Assembly (NCBI GenBank): GCA_903907905.1
Contig: CAIVPX010000171.1
Location: 41,381 to 105,380 of the forward strand
DNA from: an uncultured bacterium
GTDB lineage: Bacteria > Pseudomonadota > Gammaproteobacteria > Burkholderiales > Burkholderiaceae_E
DNA: 64,000 bases
Reading direction: 5' to 3'
Of this stretch, positions 19,236-28,552 are shown piece by piece; the first letter of the stretch is position 1, and the number at the start of each line of letters is the position of its first letter. The notes below the pieces were generated by a model. The model saw only the letters and a list, made by a program, of their open reading frames with translations. It had not been told where the DNA came from and did not search any database. Position numbers and translations under genes: made by a program.

Positions 19236-20048
19236 ATGTATTCCTTCTCCTACCATCGTCCGGCCTCTATCGAGCAGGCAAGCGAGATGCTGACGGCCCG
19301 GCCCGAGGCAAAACTACTGGCGGGCGGTCAGAGTCTGGTTGCCAGCATGAAGCTGCGACTATCCGAGCCCTCGGATCTGATCGATCTGGGGCGTATTGCG
19401 TCGCTCAGCGGCATTCACTTTGGCAGCGAGCGCGTCACGGTGGGTGCCATGACGCGTCACGCCGAGGTGGCCGCCTCGCCCGAGTTGCGAGCCGTGCTGC
19501 CTTCGCTCGCCTCGCTGGCGGGGGGCATCGCCGATCGCATGGTGCGCAACATGGGCACGCTGGGGGGATCGGTCGCCAACAACGACCCCTCTGCCGACTA
19601 CCCCAGCGCCGTGCTGGCGCTCGATGCCACGGTGCAAACCTCGCGCCGCCGAATTGCTGCCGACGACTTCTTTCTGGGCATGTTTGAGACCGCGCTCGAA
19701 CCCGGCGAGATCATCACGGCGATCGAGTTCTGCATTCCACGGCGCGCGGCCTACATGAAGTTCAAGAATCCGGCCTCGCGCTATGCCGTGGTCGGGGTTT
19801 TCGTGGCCGACTTCGGCTCGTCGGTGCGCGTGGCGGTCACCGGGGCAGGCCCGGTTGTATTTCGCGTGCACGAGATGGAAGAGGCGCTTGTATCGCAGTT
19901 CTCGCCTGAGGCCATTGAAACCATTCGTGTGCCAGCCGACGGGCTCAATGCCGATATTCACGCCGGCGCCGATTATCGTGCCGAACTGGTCACCGTGATG
20001 GCCATGCGGGCGGTCGAGCGCGCGCGGGGCGAAACGGCCGAGGGCTGA
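19236..20048 (+). CDS. FAD-binding subunit of molybdenum hydroxylase (CoxM-like)
   Basis: MYSFSYHRPASIEQASEML...LLAGGQSLVASMKLRLSEP...RNMGTLGGSVANNDPSADYPSAVLAL. Confidence 0.94.
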   Translation: MYSFSYHRPASIEQASEMLTARPEAKLLAGGQSLVASMKLRLSEPSDLIDLGRIASLSGIHFGSERVTVGAMTRHAEVAASPELRAVLPSLASLAGGIADRMVRNMGTLGGSVANNDPSADYPSAVLALDATVQTSRRRIAADDFFLGMFETALEPGEIITAIEFCIPRRAAYMKFKNPASRYAVVGVFVADFGSSVRVAVTGAGPVVFRVHEMEEALVSQFSPEAIETIRVPADGLNADIHAGADYRAELVTVMAMRAVERARGETAEG

Positions 20049-20089
20049 AGCAGCCAATCGATCAATCGTTTGCTGAAGGGGGCGCGTCT

Positions 20090-20587
20090 GTGGTCATCAA
20101 CGGCTTGTTTCATGTCGCGATCAAGACCAATGATCTCGAAGCTACCTGCGCGTTTTACTGTTCGGTGCTCGGGCTTCGGCAGGTGCATCGGCCCGATTTC
20201 GGTTATCCCGGGGCCTGGATCGCCTGTCCCATGCCCGGCGGTCAGGCGATCATGCACATCTACGCAGGCGGTCCGGCACTGGGCGCTGAGGGCAAGGCAG
20301 CGCTTGGGTCAGGCGCGATCGATCATGTGTCGCTGTCCTGTTCGGGCTACCACGAGTTTCGCGAGCGCTTCGCGCGTCACGGCCTCGACTATCGCGAGTT
20401 TCTGGTGCCCGGCACCACGTTGTGGCAGCTCTTTGTCTACGACCCTAGCGGAGTTCAACTGGAACTCACCTTCGAGGGCGCTGCCGAATCGGGCCCACCG
20501 CCCGACATGTCGCCGGGGCGAGCCTACGTGGCGGGCAGCAGTTTCTTCGTGCCCGACCAATACCCGAAGCTCGGGGCGGATCGATAA
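20090..20587 (+). CDS. VOC family (glyoxalase-like) protein
   Basis: NGLFHVAIKTNDLEATCAFYCSVLGLRQVHRPDF...WQLFVYDPSGVQLELTF; GTG start. Confidence 0.85.
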   Translation: MVINGLFHVAIKTNDLEATCAFYCSVLGLRQVHRPDFGYPGAWIACPMPGGQAIMHIYAGGPALGAEGKAALGSGAIDHVSLSCSGYHEFRERFARHGLDYREFLVPGTTLWQLFVYDPSGVQLELTFEGAAESGPPPDMSPGRAYVAGSSFFVPDQYPKLGADR

Positions 20588-20604
20588 GGTTCAGCGGGTG
20601 GTGA

Positions 20605-21504
20605 TCAGGCGCGCCGGGCCAGCCACTGGCTGAATTCGACGCCCACTTCGTCGTGCTGCTCGCCCAGGTCGACCGTGGCCTGTAGGAAGCCCAGCTTGCT
20701 GCCGCAGTCGTAGCGGGTGCCCGAATACCGGAAGGCGAACACCTTTTCACGGCGAAGCAGCTGTGCGATCCCGTCGGTGAGCTGGATTTCCCCGCCGACC
20801 CCTCGGGGCAAGGCTTCCAGTTCCTTGAAGATGCCGTGGGTGAGAACGTAGCGCCCGGCGACCGCAAGGGTCGTGGGCGCAACCGCCGGCTCGGGCTTCT
20901 CGATGATGGCCGAGACGTCGACGATGTTATCGGCCACCGCCTGGCCCGATACGATGCCGTAGCGGCGCGTGTGTTCGCGCGGCACATCCTGCACGGCCAG
21001 GACGCTGGAACGCCACTCGGCGAACTGTTCAACCATTTGCGCCATGACGGGCGGCTTGCCCACCATCAGGTCATCGGCCAGCAGCACCGCGAAGGCTTCT
21101 TCGCCGACCAGTTCGCGCGCGCAGAGCACCGCGTGACCCAGGCCCAGCGCGCGCGGTTGACGCACATAGGTGCAGAGCATGTCCTCGGGGGCGATCGAGC
21201 GTGCGACCGCAAGCAAGGCGTGCTTGCCTGCCACTTCGAGCTCGTTTTCGAGTTCGTAGGCGGTGTCGAAATGGTCTTCGACGCTGCGCTTGGTGCGGCC
21301 CGTGACGAAAATCATCTGCCGAATGCCGGCCGAATAGGCTTCCTCGACCGCATACTGGATGAGCGGCTTGTCAACCACGGGCAGCATTTCCTTGGCCGAG
21401 GCCTTGGTGGCCGGCAGAAACCGGGTGCCCAGCCCCGCGATCGGGAAGACGGCCTTGCGAATGGGAGGTGTCATCTTGGTCTTGGTATCGAAGGATCCCG
21501 CCAT
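20605..21504 (-). CDS. galU: UTP--glucose-1-phosphate uridylyltransferase
   Basis: [47 protein letters not shown]...[24 protein letters not shown]. Confidence 0.96.
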   Translation of the reverse strand: MAGSFDTKTKMTPPIRKAVFPIAGLGTRFLPATKASAKEMLPVVDKPLIQYAVEEAYSAGIRQMIFVTGRTKRSVEDHFDTAYELENELEVAGKHALLAVARSIAPEDMLCTYVRQPRALGLGHAVLCARELVGEEAFAVLLADDLMVGKPPVMAQMVEQFAEWRSSVLAVQDVPREHTRRYGIVSGQAVADNIVDVSAIIEKPEPAVAPTTLAVAGRYVLTHGIFKELEALPRGVGGEIQLTDGIAQLLRREKVFAFRYSGTRYDCGSKLGFLQATVDLGEQHDEVGVEFSQWLARRA

Positions 21505-21516
21505 TCTAGCGGTGCG

Positions 21517-22500
21517 TCACTGCGGCTCGATCGCCGCGCGCTTGACGGCCGTTCGCCAGAGTTCGATCTCCGACTGCAGGAAGCCGCTGACCTGCTCCGG
21601 CGTCAGGATCATGGGCTCCCAGTAGGCGTTCTGCTTGAAGAAGTCAGCGGCCTGCGGTGTGCGAAGAATCGCCACCAGGGTCTGGTTCATCTGGCCGACG
21701 ATCTCCGCGGGTGTGCCGGTGCGTGCGAAGACACTCAACCAGGCGCGAAACTGATAATTGGGCAGGCCTTGCTCGGCCACCGTTGGAATGTCCTCGACCC
21801 CCGGCGCACGCTTGGGGGTGGACACGGCCAGGGCATGCACCTTACCACTGCGGATGTGCGGCACCAGCGTGACGAGTGGCTCGAACGCGAGGTCGATCGT
21901 GCCCGAGATCACCTCGGTCACCAGTGAGGCGCTGCCCTTGTAGGGCACGAGCAGCAGATTGATGCCGCTTTCGTACATCAGGCTCTCGATGGCCACGCGC
22001 GTAAAGGCGGTAGCCGAGCCGTAGCTGTATTTGCCCGGGTGCTGACGCGCCAGCGCGATCAGCTCGGGAATGGTCTTGGCCGGGAAGCCAGGCGACACCA
22101 CGAGGGCACCGCCGCCGATTGAAATGCCGCTCACCGGCACGAAGTCTTTCACCGGATCGTAGGGCAGCGACTTGAACAGGCTGACATTCGCGGCGTGCGA
22201 GGTATTGCCGCCGATGACGTAGGTGTAGCCGTCGGCGGGCTGACTCAGGGTGAAATGGGTTCCGACGACGCCATTCACGCCAGGCTTGTTTTCAATGACG
22301 ACCGACTGTTTGACCACCTCGGAGAGTTTTTGCGCGAGGAATCGCGCCTGCAGATCGGTGCTGGTGCCGGGGCCGTAGGGGACGATGAAACGGATTGGGC
22401 GATTGGGGAAGGACTGCGCCAGGGCTTCGGGCGAGCCGAGCAGCACGCCGGCAAGCAGGGTGAGGCCAGTGGCCAGGGCGGTTCGGATCGGACGGTTCAA
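21517..22500 (-). CDS. TctC/Bug family receptor
   Basis: AQSFPNRPIRFIVPYGPGTSTDLQARFLAQKLSE...VVIENKPGVNGVVGTHF; probable TTG start at 22500 with GGAG upstream (track start 22545). Confidence 0.88.
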   Translation of the reverse strand: MNRPIRTALATGLTLLAGVLLGSPEALAQSFPNRPIRFIVPYGPGTSTDLQARFLAQKLSEVVKQSVVIENKPGVNGVVGTHFTLSQPADGYTYVIGGNTSHAANVSLFKSLPYDPVKDFVPVSGISIGGGALVVSPGFPAKTIPELIALARQHPGKYSYGSATAFTRVAIESLMYESGINLLLVPYKGSASLVTEVISGTIDLAFEPLVTLVPHIRSGKVHALAVSTPKRAPGVEDIPTVAEQGLPNYQFRAWLSVFARTGTPAEIVGQMNQTLVAILRTPQAADFFKQNAYWEPMILTPEQVSGFLQSEIELWRTAVKRAAIEPQ

Positions 22501-22541
22501 TTGGTTCTCCGGAGGGGGCAGGCCGCCAGGGCGGCTGCGGG

Positions 22542-23567
22542 TCAATTGTCGAGCACGATCTTGTTGTCGCGAATGAGGGTCGCCCGGGTGCGGCGCTCGG
22601 CGGCGAGGTACTGGTCGAACTGCCCTCGATCCATCGCCATCGGACGCCCCCCCAGAGCTTCCATTCTGCGGATGAACTCGGGGTCCCGAACCGACTCGGC
22701 GATCATGCGGGCCAGGAGCGCCGTGATATCGGCAGGCAGTTTGGCCGGGCCGAAAACGCCAAACCAGCCCTCGGCCTCGAAGCCGGCCAGACCGCTCTCG
22801 GCCACGGTGGGTACCGAGGGCAGGAGGGGGATCCGTTCTCGGCCGGTGACCGCCAGCGCCTTGAGGCGGCCGCTCTGGATGAAGGGCAAGGCCGTGTTGA
22901 CATCGCCAGTCATCATCTGGATCTGGCCGCCGACCACATCATTGACCGCCGGGACGGCACCCTTGTAGGGGATGTGAAGGATGTCGATGGCGGCGCGCGA
23001 CTTGAGCAGTTCGCTCGCCAGATGGGGCGGGCCGCCGGTGCCCGAGGACGCAAAATTGATCTTGCCGGGCTGCCGTTTGGCCTCTGCGATCAGGTCCTGA
23101 AGGGTGTTGGCAGGAAAGCCCGGGTTGACGAAGACCACGTACGGAATCGCTGCGACGGGCGCGATCGCGGTGAGGTCGGTGGCCGGGTTGTAGGACATCT
23201 TTTCGAGGGCAGGGTCGCCGGCTGCCGTATTCGGCGTGCACAGCGCGATGGTGTAGCCATCGGCCGCTGCCAGCGATGCCGCCTTGATGCCCACGATCCC
23301 TGCGGCGCCCGGGCGGTTTTCGACCACCACTGGCTGATTGAGCCGCTTGGACATCTCGAGGCCAAGTTGCCGCCCGATCACGTCGGTGGCGCCGCCCGGG
23401 GGAAAGGGAATGATCAGCCGGATCGGGTTAGCCGGGAAGGACTGGGCCTGCGCAGTGGCCGGAATCGTTGCCCCTAGCCAGGCGCTGGCGATCACGAGAG
23501 GGGCGGCGAAGGCCGCCAGTCTGCGTGCCTGGCGGTGTGGGTTGACTGCGAGGGGGGGCGTTTGCAT
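22542..23567 (-). CDS. TctC/Bug family receptor
   Basis: AQSFPANPIRLIIPFPPGGATDVIGRQL...VVENRPGAAGIVGIKAASLAAADGYTIAL; start set at MQTPPLAVN. Confidence 0.9.
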   Translation of the reverse strand: MQTPPLAVNPHRQARRLAAFAAPLVIASAWLGATIPATAQAQSFPANPIRLIIPFPPGGATDVIGRQLGLEMSKRLNQPVVVENRPGAAGIVGIKAASLAAADGYTIALCTPNTAAGDPALEKMSYNPATDLTAIAPVAAIPYVVFVNPGFPANTLQDLIAEAKRQPGKINFASSGTGGPPHLASELLKSRAAIDILHIPYKGAVPAVNDVVGGQIQMMTGDVNTALPFIQSGRLKALAVTGRERIPLLPSVPTVAESGLAGFEAEGWFGVFGPAKLPADITALLARMIAESVRDPEFIRRMEALGGRPMAMDRGQFDQYLAAERRTRATLIRDNKIVLDN

Positions 23568-23720
23568 GGCGTCTCCGTTCAAGGGCTCGATAGCGGCGTC
23601 TTGCGTCAGGTGGAGGCGAACATCTCGGGCACGAAGCGCTCGCCGCCCGCCAGCCGCCCAGCCGGTTTGGTGTGTGGCCCTAAACTCGCACAAGCGACGC
23701 CACAAATCAATGTGCAGGCG

Positions 23721-25139
23721 TCAGAGCCGTTTCGAGTCCTGAGCGATTCGCAGCCTGTGCAGGACCGACCCCGAGGGGATCTCGAGGTCGGCGCCGCACA
23801 GCACCGCCCCCTGCCGGACCGGGCGCACGACGCGGGCGCCCGTGGCCAGGTAGTACGGAACGGGGCGATCGTCGCCGAGCGCTTGCGCAGCCTGCAGGCG
23901 ATAGCCCAGGCCGTTCACGACATGGCGAATGCCCATCTCGAGTCGCTCACCGGGCTCGAGATCGCGGGTGGCCGTGGCGACCAGATCGACGCGCTGCTGC
24001 ACCGTGAGCCCACCCGTGGACAGGCCGAGTTGGACGGCCGACAGCATCGAGGCCGTGGCCTCGGCACCCAGCAGATGCACGGGGTTGTGCAGCAGGACAT
24101 AGCGCCCGACCTGGCAGGTGGGGATGCCCTTGGCGGCAAACAGCCGGCCGGTGGCGGGGTCGGGTGCCTCGATGACGACGAAGACACCGCCTGCGAAGCT
24201 GAGTTCATCGGGGCGGCGCAGGCAGTTGAACATGTCGACGCGACCCGCGCCGCCCAGCAGGCCGCCGTCGGCCGCTGGTCGAAACAGCCAGGGGAGTTCG
24301 GTGGTACGCGCCACCGGCGCGTGCAGGCCCGGGCAGTCGGGCATCAGGCCAGTCTGGTTGGCGACGATCCCCATCTCGCACAGATCGGGAACGGTGGTGA
24401 GCCCGAAGGGCAGGCGCGCGCGCGCCTGTAGTTGGGATTGCATCTGTTGCGCCATGGTCGCGGCATCCGCCCCCTCGGCTGATGCGATCAGCCGAAACGC
24501 GTCAGCGTAGTGCTCGGCCTCGATGGTCTCGCCCCAGGCGCTGATCGTGCGACGCTCCGGGTCCCAGACGAAGTCGGACTCGCTCGCCTTGCCCGCGCTG
24601 ACCACGGGCAGGCCCATCGCCCGCGCCCAGTCGACCAGACCGATCAGCAAACTGGGCTGATCGCCGTCAACCGGCGAATGCACGACGCCGCGTTCGGCCG
24701 CACGCCGGGCCAGTTCGGGTCCCACCACGATCTCGGCTTCCTTCGTGGCCATGACCACGTGTCGGCCGGCCTCGATCGACGCGAGCGCCGTTGCGGCCGC
24801 GCCCTCAGGGTCGCCTGTGGCCTCGAGTACGGCCGCGAGCGGCAGGCTGGCCAGTGTGGCGGCATCGTCGACGATGGCGAGTTCGCCTCGCGCGATGGCC
24901 GCTTCGGCCTCGGTTCGGTCCCGGCAGACCCTGACCTGGGTCTCGGGAATGCCTGCTGCGAGTGCGGCCGCCCGGGCACGGCCCGTGTCCCGGTCGCAAA
25001 CCGCCACACAGGCCAGGCCGCTCATGCGGCGCGACTGGGCAATGAATGTGGCGCCGAACTCGCCGGCACCGACCAGCCCCACCGGAAGGGCTTCGCGCGG
25101 TGAACGCGCGTACCGGTTCAGGATTTGCATGAGGTTCAT
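23721..25139 (-). CDS. homoserine-dehydrogenase-like NAD(P)-binding oxidoreductase with SAF-like C-terminus
   Basis: MNLMQILNRYARSPREALPVGLVGAGEFGATFIAQSRRMSGLACVAVCDRD...; start at 25139 or 25130. Confidence 0.75.
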   Translation of the reverse strand: MNLMQILNRYARSPREALPVGLVGAGEFGATFIAQSRRMSGLACVAVCDRDTGRARAAALAAGIPETQVRVCRDRTEAEAAIARGELAIVDDAATLASLPLAAVLEATGDPEGAAATALASIEAGRHVVMATKEAEIVVGPELARRAAERGVVHSPVDGDQPSLLIGLVDWARAMGLPVVSAGKASESDFVWDPERRTISAWGETIEAEHYADAFRLIASAEGADAATMAQQMQSQLQARARLPFGLTTVPDLCEMGIVANQTGLMPDCPGLHAPVARTTELPWLFRPAADGGLLGGAGRVDMFNCLRRPDELSFAGGVFVVIEAPDPATGRLFAAKGIPTCQVGRYVLLHNPVHLLGAEATASMLSAVQLGLSTGGLTVQQRVDLVATATRDLEPGERLEMGIRHVVNGLGYRLQAAQALGDDRPVPYYLATGARVVRPVRQGAVLCGADLEIPSGSVLHRLRIAQDSKRL

Positions 25140-25148
25140 GGATCGGAT

Positions 25149-25162
25149 TCTTGCATGCAAGA
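25149..25162. promoter_or_regulatory. GntR operator candidate 1: TCTTGCATGCAAGA
   Basis: 14-bp perfect palindrome in the oxidoreductase/gntR divergent spacer; minus-strand TTGACA (25177-25172) lies 9 nt upstream. Confidence 0.75.
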
Positions 25163-25221
25163 TACGATTGCTGTCAAGATCATTGCTTCTTACACCGCCC
25201 AGATCCGGCCCAACCCGTTCC

Positions 25222-26190
25222 GTGAAAACGCCCGTCTCGAAAACGTCTGCCGCGCGCGCAGGCGCCGACAAGTCGCCCGCGCGTTCAGGCGCTGCGAAGC
25301 CAGCCGTGCGTCGCAGTATCCGGGCGCGTGAGCGCACGCCCTTGCAGGCGCTCACCGCTGCCCATGCCCTTGAGCCCGCGCGCGGCAAGGGCGCGCTGCA
25401 CGGCAACGCGGTATCGCGGTTGCGCAGCCTCATCGTAACGGGCGTGCTCGCCCCAGGGGCAAGGCTCAATGAGCGCGAGTTGTGCGCGTCGCTCGAAGTG
25501 TCGCGCACGCCGGTGCGTGAGGCCATCCGTACCCTCGTTCAGGAGGGGTTGCTGGTGGCCCGCCCCAACCGTTCCCCCGTGGTGGCTGCGCTTGACGCGG
25601 GCGAAACCGCAGCGCTGGTGGATGTGGTGGCCAGTATCGAGTCCTTGGCGGGCGATCTGGCCGCCCGGCGAATCACCGGCGAGGAAGTGGCTGAACTGGG
25701 CATCCTTCACTACACCATGATGCGCTGTCACGCGCGGGACGAGTTGCCGGGCTACTTCGAGGCCAACAAGGCCTTTCATCGGCGCATCGTCGAATGCGCG
25801 GGCAACCCGGTGCTGCTCTGGGTATGGGACCTTCTGGCCTTGCGGGTCGACCGCGCCCGCTATGCGTCCAATCTCTGGCCTACACGCTGGCAGAAGGCGC
25901 TCGATGAGCACGGCGGCATTCTTGCAGCGTTGGGCGCCCATGATCCGGCCGCTGCGGCGTCGGCACTGAGGGATCACGTGAAAAATGGCCTGTCGCTGGT
26001 TGTCCGGTCGTTGGCCGAGCCCGGCGCGGCGCAGGCTCATCCGCCTGCAGAAAGGATCCCGGCCGCCATGCTTGACGTTGCTAAATCTTGCATGCAAGAT
26101 TTAGCGGCTCTGCCCGCACTCCTGACGGCGCGTCGGGGCGGGCCGCAAAAGGTCAGACACAAAACCAAACCAGACAGGGGACGACGATGA
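25222..26190 (+). CDS. GntR family transcriptional regulator (FCD type)
   Basis: RLRSLIVTGVLAPGARLNERELCASLEVSRTPVREAIRTLVQEGLL...EANKAFHRRIVECAGNPVL; start uncertain, GTG 25222 proposed. Confidence 0.88.
   Translation: MKTPVSKTSAARAGADKSPARSGAAKPAVRRSIRARERTPLQALTAAHALEPARGKGALHGNAVSRLRSLIVTGVLAPGARLNERELCASLEVSRTPVREAIRTLVQEGLLVARPNRSPVVAALDAGETAALVDVVASIESLAGDLAARRITGEEVAELGILHYTMMRCHARDELPGYFEANKAFHRRIVECAGNPVLLWVWDLLALRVDRARYASNLWPTRWQKALDEHGGILAALGAHDPAAAASALRDHVKNGLSLVVRSLAEPGAAQAHPPAERIPAAMLDVAKSCMQDLAALPALLTARRGGPQKVRHKTKPDRGRR
26080..26105. promoter_or_regulatory. GntR operator candidate 2: GCTAAATCTTGCATGCAAGATTTAGC
   Basis: 26-bp perfect palindrome sharing the 14-bp core of operator 1; TTGACG (26072-26077) 8 nt upstream of the shared core; inside the 3' coding end of gntR. 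Confidence 0.8.
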
Positions 26191-27200
26191 CGCATACCCA
26201 GCATTCCAAACGACGCCGCCTGCTGCAGGCGGGTGCAGCTTTCGCAGCCGGGTCCGCCTGGGTGCTCCCGGCTCGCGCCAATGTCGAACTGAAGCTTACG
26301 CACCCGGCCGATATCTCACACCCGGTGCATACCGAAGCCGAAAAAATGGCGCAGCGCGTGGCCGAGAAAACCAAGGGGGCGGTGAAGATCACCCTGTTCC
26401 CGAACAATGCGCTCGGCTCGCCGGTTGAAACCGCTCAGCAGACCCGGCTTGGCGCCATCGACATGATTCTGATGAATCCCGCCAACATCGAGTCCATCTC
26501 CAAGGCCGTTGGCGTCATCAACATTCCCTACCAGTTCGACAGCTATGCGCATGCGCACAAGACGCTTGATGTCACGGCCCGAGCCTGGCTGGCCAAGCAT
26601 CTCGCCACGGCTGGTTTTGCCTGGATCGCCAATTTCGAGTGGGGGTTTCGCGCGCTCTCAAATAGCCGCCGGCCCATCAACGCGCCCGACGATGTCAAGG
26701 GGCTCAAGCTGCGCGTGCCGCCCGAACTCGCGATCAAGTCGGCGTTTGAGGCCCTTGGCGCCTCGACGCAGACCATCGCCTTCCAGGAGGTGTATCTGGC
26801 CCTGGCCAACAAGGCGGTCGACGGTCAGGACAACCCCATTGGCACCACCTTTGCAGCCAAGTTCTTCGAGGTGCAGAGCCATGTCGCGCTGACCCGTCAC
26901 ATTTACACCTCGATCATGCTCGCGGCCAACCCGCGTGCATGGCAGAACAAACTCGACGAGGCCCAACGCAAGATCATCACCGAGGAGGCAAGCCTCGCCG
27001 GCAGCAATGCGCGCAGGCTGGTGCAGGAGGCCGAGGAGGCCAATCTCGCGAAAATGCAGCAGGCCGGGGTAGCCATCACGCGTCCCAACGTGGCCCCCTT
27101 CCGTGATCGCATGGGGCCGGCCTACGAGGTGCTGCGCAAGAGCCTGGGCGACGACATCTGGAACGAGTGGATGAAACTGGTCTCGGCTGCTCGGGCCTGA
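26187..27200 (+). CDS. TRAP transporter substrate-binding protein (DctP family), Tat-like signal
   Basis: MTHTQHSKRRRLLQAGAAFAAGSAWVLPARANVELKLTHPADISHPVHTEAEKMA...; ATGA overlap with gntR stop. Confidence 0.9.
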   Translation: MTHTQHSKRRRLLQAGAAFAAGSAWVLPARANVELKLTHPADISHPVHTEAEKMAQRVAEKTKGAVKITLFPNNALGSPVETAQQTRLGAIDMILMNPANIESISKAVGVINIPYQFDSYAHAHKTLDVTARAWLAKHLATAGFAWIANFEWGFRALSNSRRPINAPDDVKGLKLRVPPELAIKSAFEALGASTQTIAFQEVYLALANKAVDGQDNPIGTTFAAKFFEVQSHVALTRHIYTSIMLAANPRAWQNKLDEAQRKIITEEASLAGSNARRLVQEAEEANLAKMQQAGVAITRPNVAPFRDRMGPAYEVLRKSLGDDIWNEWMKLVSAARA

Positions 27201-27252
27201 TGCATTCCGTTCCCCTGTCGTCGCCGGCGTTCTCCCGACCCGGGGGCCTGCG

Positions 27253-28551
27253 GTGCTGCTGACCGGCATTCTGCTGTCGGTTTGCCTCACCATCCTAATC
27301 GGGTTGCCGATCGCGCCCGCGCTTGCGCTGGTGGCGATCGGCACCATGCTGGTCACCAGCGGCCCCGATCTGCTGGTGGTCTTCATTCAGCGCGCCTACG
27401 CGGCCACCACCTCGTTCCCGCTGCTGGCCATCCCGTTTTTCATTCTCGCCGGCAATCTCATGAATGTCGGGGGCACCACCGAGCGCATCTTCGATGTGGC
27501 GCGCCTGATGGTGGGGCGTGTCCGCGGCGGCCTGGCCCAGGTCAATGTGCTGTCGAGCATGATCTTCGCCGGCATGTCAGGTTCTGCGGTGGCCGATGCC
27601 GCGGGCCTGGGCGTGGTCGAGATCCGGGCCATGACCCGGCATGGCTATCAACCCGAGTACGCGGCCACCATCACCGCCGTGTCATCGACCATCGGCCCCA
27701 TCATTCCGCCCAGCATCCCCTTCGTCATCTTCGGCAGCCTCGCCAATGTCTCGGTGGGCGCCCTGTTCCTCGCGGGCATTGTGCCGGGTCTGCTGATCGG
27801 GTTCGGCCTGATGGTGGCGATCGCCATCGCCGCGCGGCGCCGCAATTTGCCGCGATCGGAAGGTTTTCAGTCGCGTGCAGTGGTGCTTCGAACCCTGGTG
27901 CGCGCGGCACCCGCGCTGGCCCTGCCCCCCCTGATTCTTTGGGCGATTTTCGGTGGCGTCGCGACCCCCACCGAGGCATCGGTGCTGGCCGCCGCCTACG
28001 CCTTCGTCCTGGGGCGCTTCGTCTACGGCGAATTGTCGCTGCGCGATATCGAGCGAATTCTCTGGGATACCGGCCGCCAGACTACGCAGGTCCTGTTCAT
28101 CATCGCCATGGCCGCTCCCTTCGGCTGGGTGATGGTGCAGCAACAGGTGCCCAATGCCATCCTGCAGGCGCTCCTGTCGCTGTCACGTGAGCCGTGGGTC
28201 ATCCTGCTGCTGGTCAACATTGCCCTGCTGGTCTTGGGTATGTTTCTCGAAACCATCGCGATCATGATTCTGGCGTATCCCATTCTTGCGCCCGTCATGG
28301 CGGCCATCGGTGTCGACCCCATTCACTTCGGCGTCATCCTGGTGCTCAACATGATGATCGGTCTGGTCACGCCGCCCGTGGGCTTGTGTCTGTATGTGGT
28401 CGCCGGGATCGCCCGGGTGCCGGTCGCGGCCATCGTGCGTGAGCTCACGCCCTATCTGCTCGCCTTGCTGGTGGTCCTCGGCGTGGTCACCTATGTTCCA
28501 GCGCTTTCCACCTGGTTGCCCAAGGCCTTCGGTCTGGGGGTGATCCGTTGA
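27253..28551 (+). CDS. TRAP transporter large permease (DctM family)
   Basis: FPLLAIPFFILAGNLMNVGGTTERIFDVARLMVGRVRGGLAQVNVLSSMIFAGMSGSAVADAAGLG. Confidence 0.93.
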   Translation: MLLTGILLSVCLTILIGLPIAPALALVAIGTMLVTSGPDLLVVFIQRAYAATTSFPLLAIPFFILAGNLMNVGGTTERIFDVARLMVGRVRGGLAQVNVLSSMIFAGMSGSAVADAAGLGVVEIRAMTRHGYQPEYAATITAVSSTIGPIIPPSIPFVIFGSLANVSVGALFLAGIVPGLLIGFGLMVAIAIAARRRNLPRSEGFQSRAVVLRTLVRAAPALALPPLILWAIFGGVATPTEASVLAAAYAFVLGRFVYGELSLRDIERILWDTGRQTTQVLFIIAMAAPFGWVMVQQQVPNAILQALLSLSREPWVILLLVNIALLVLGMFLETIAIMILAYPILAPVMAAIGVDPIHFGVILVLNMMIGLVTPPVGLCLYVVAGIARVPVAAIVRELTPYLLALLVVLGVVTYVPALSTWLPKAFGLGVIR

Positions 28552-28552
28552 C

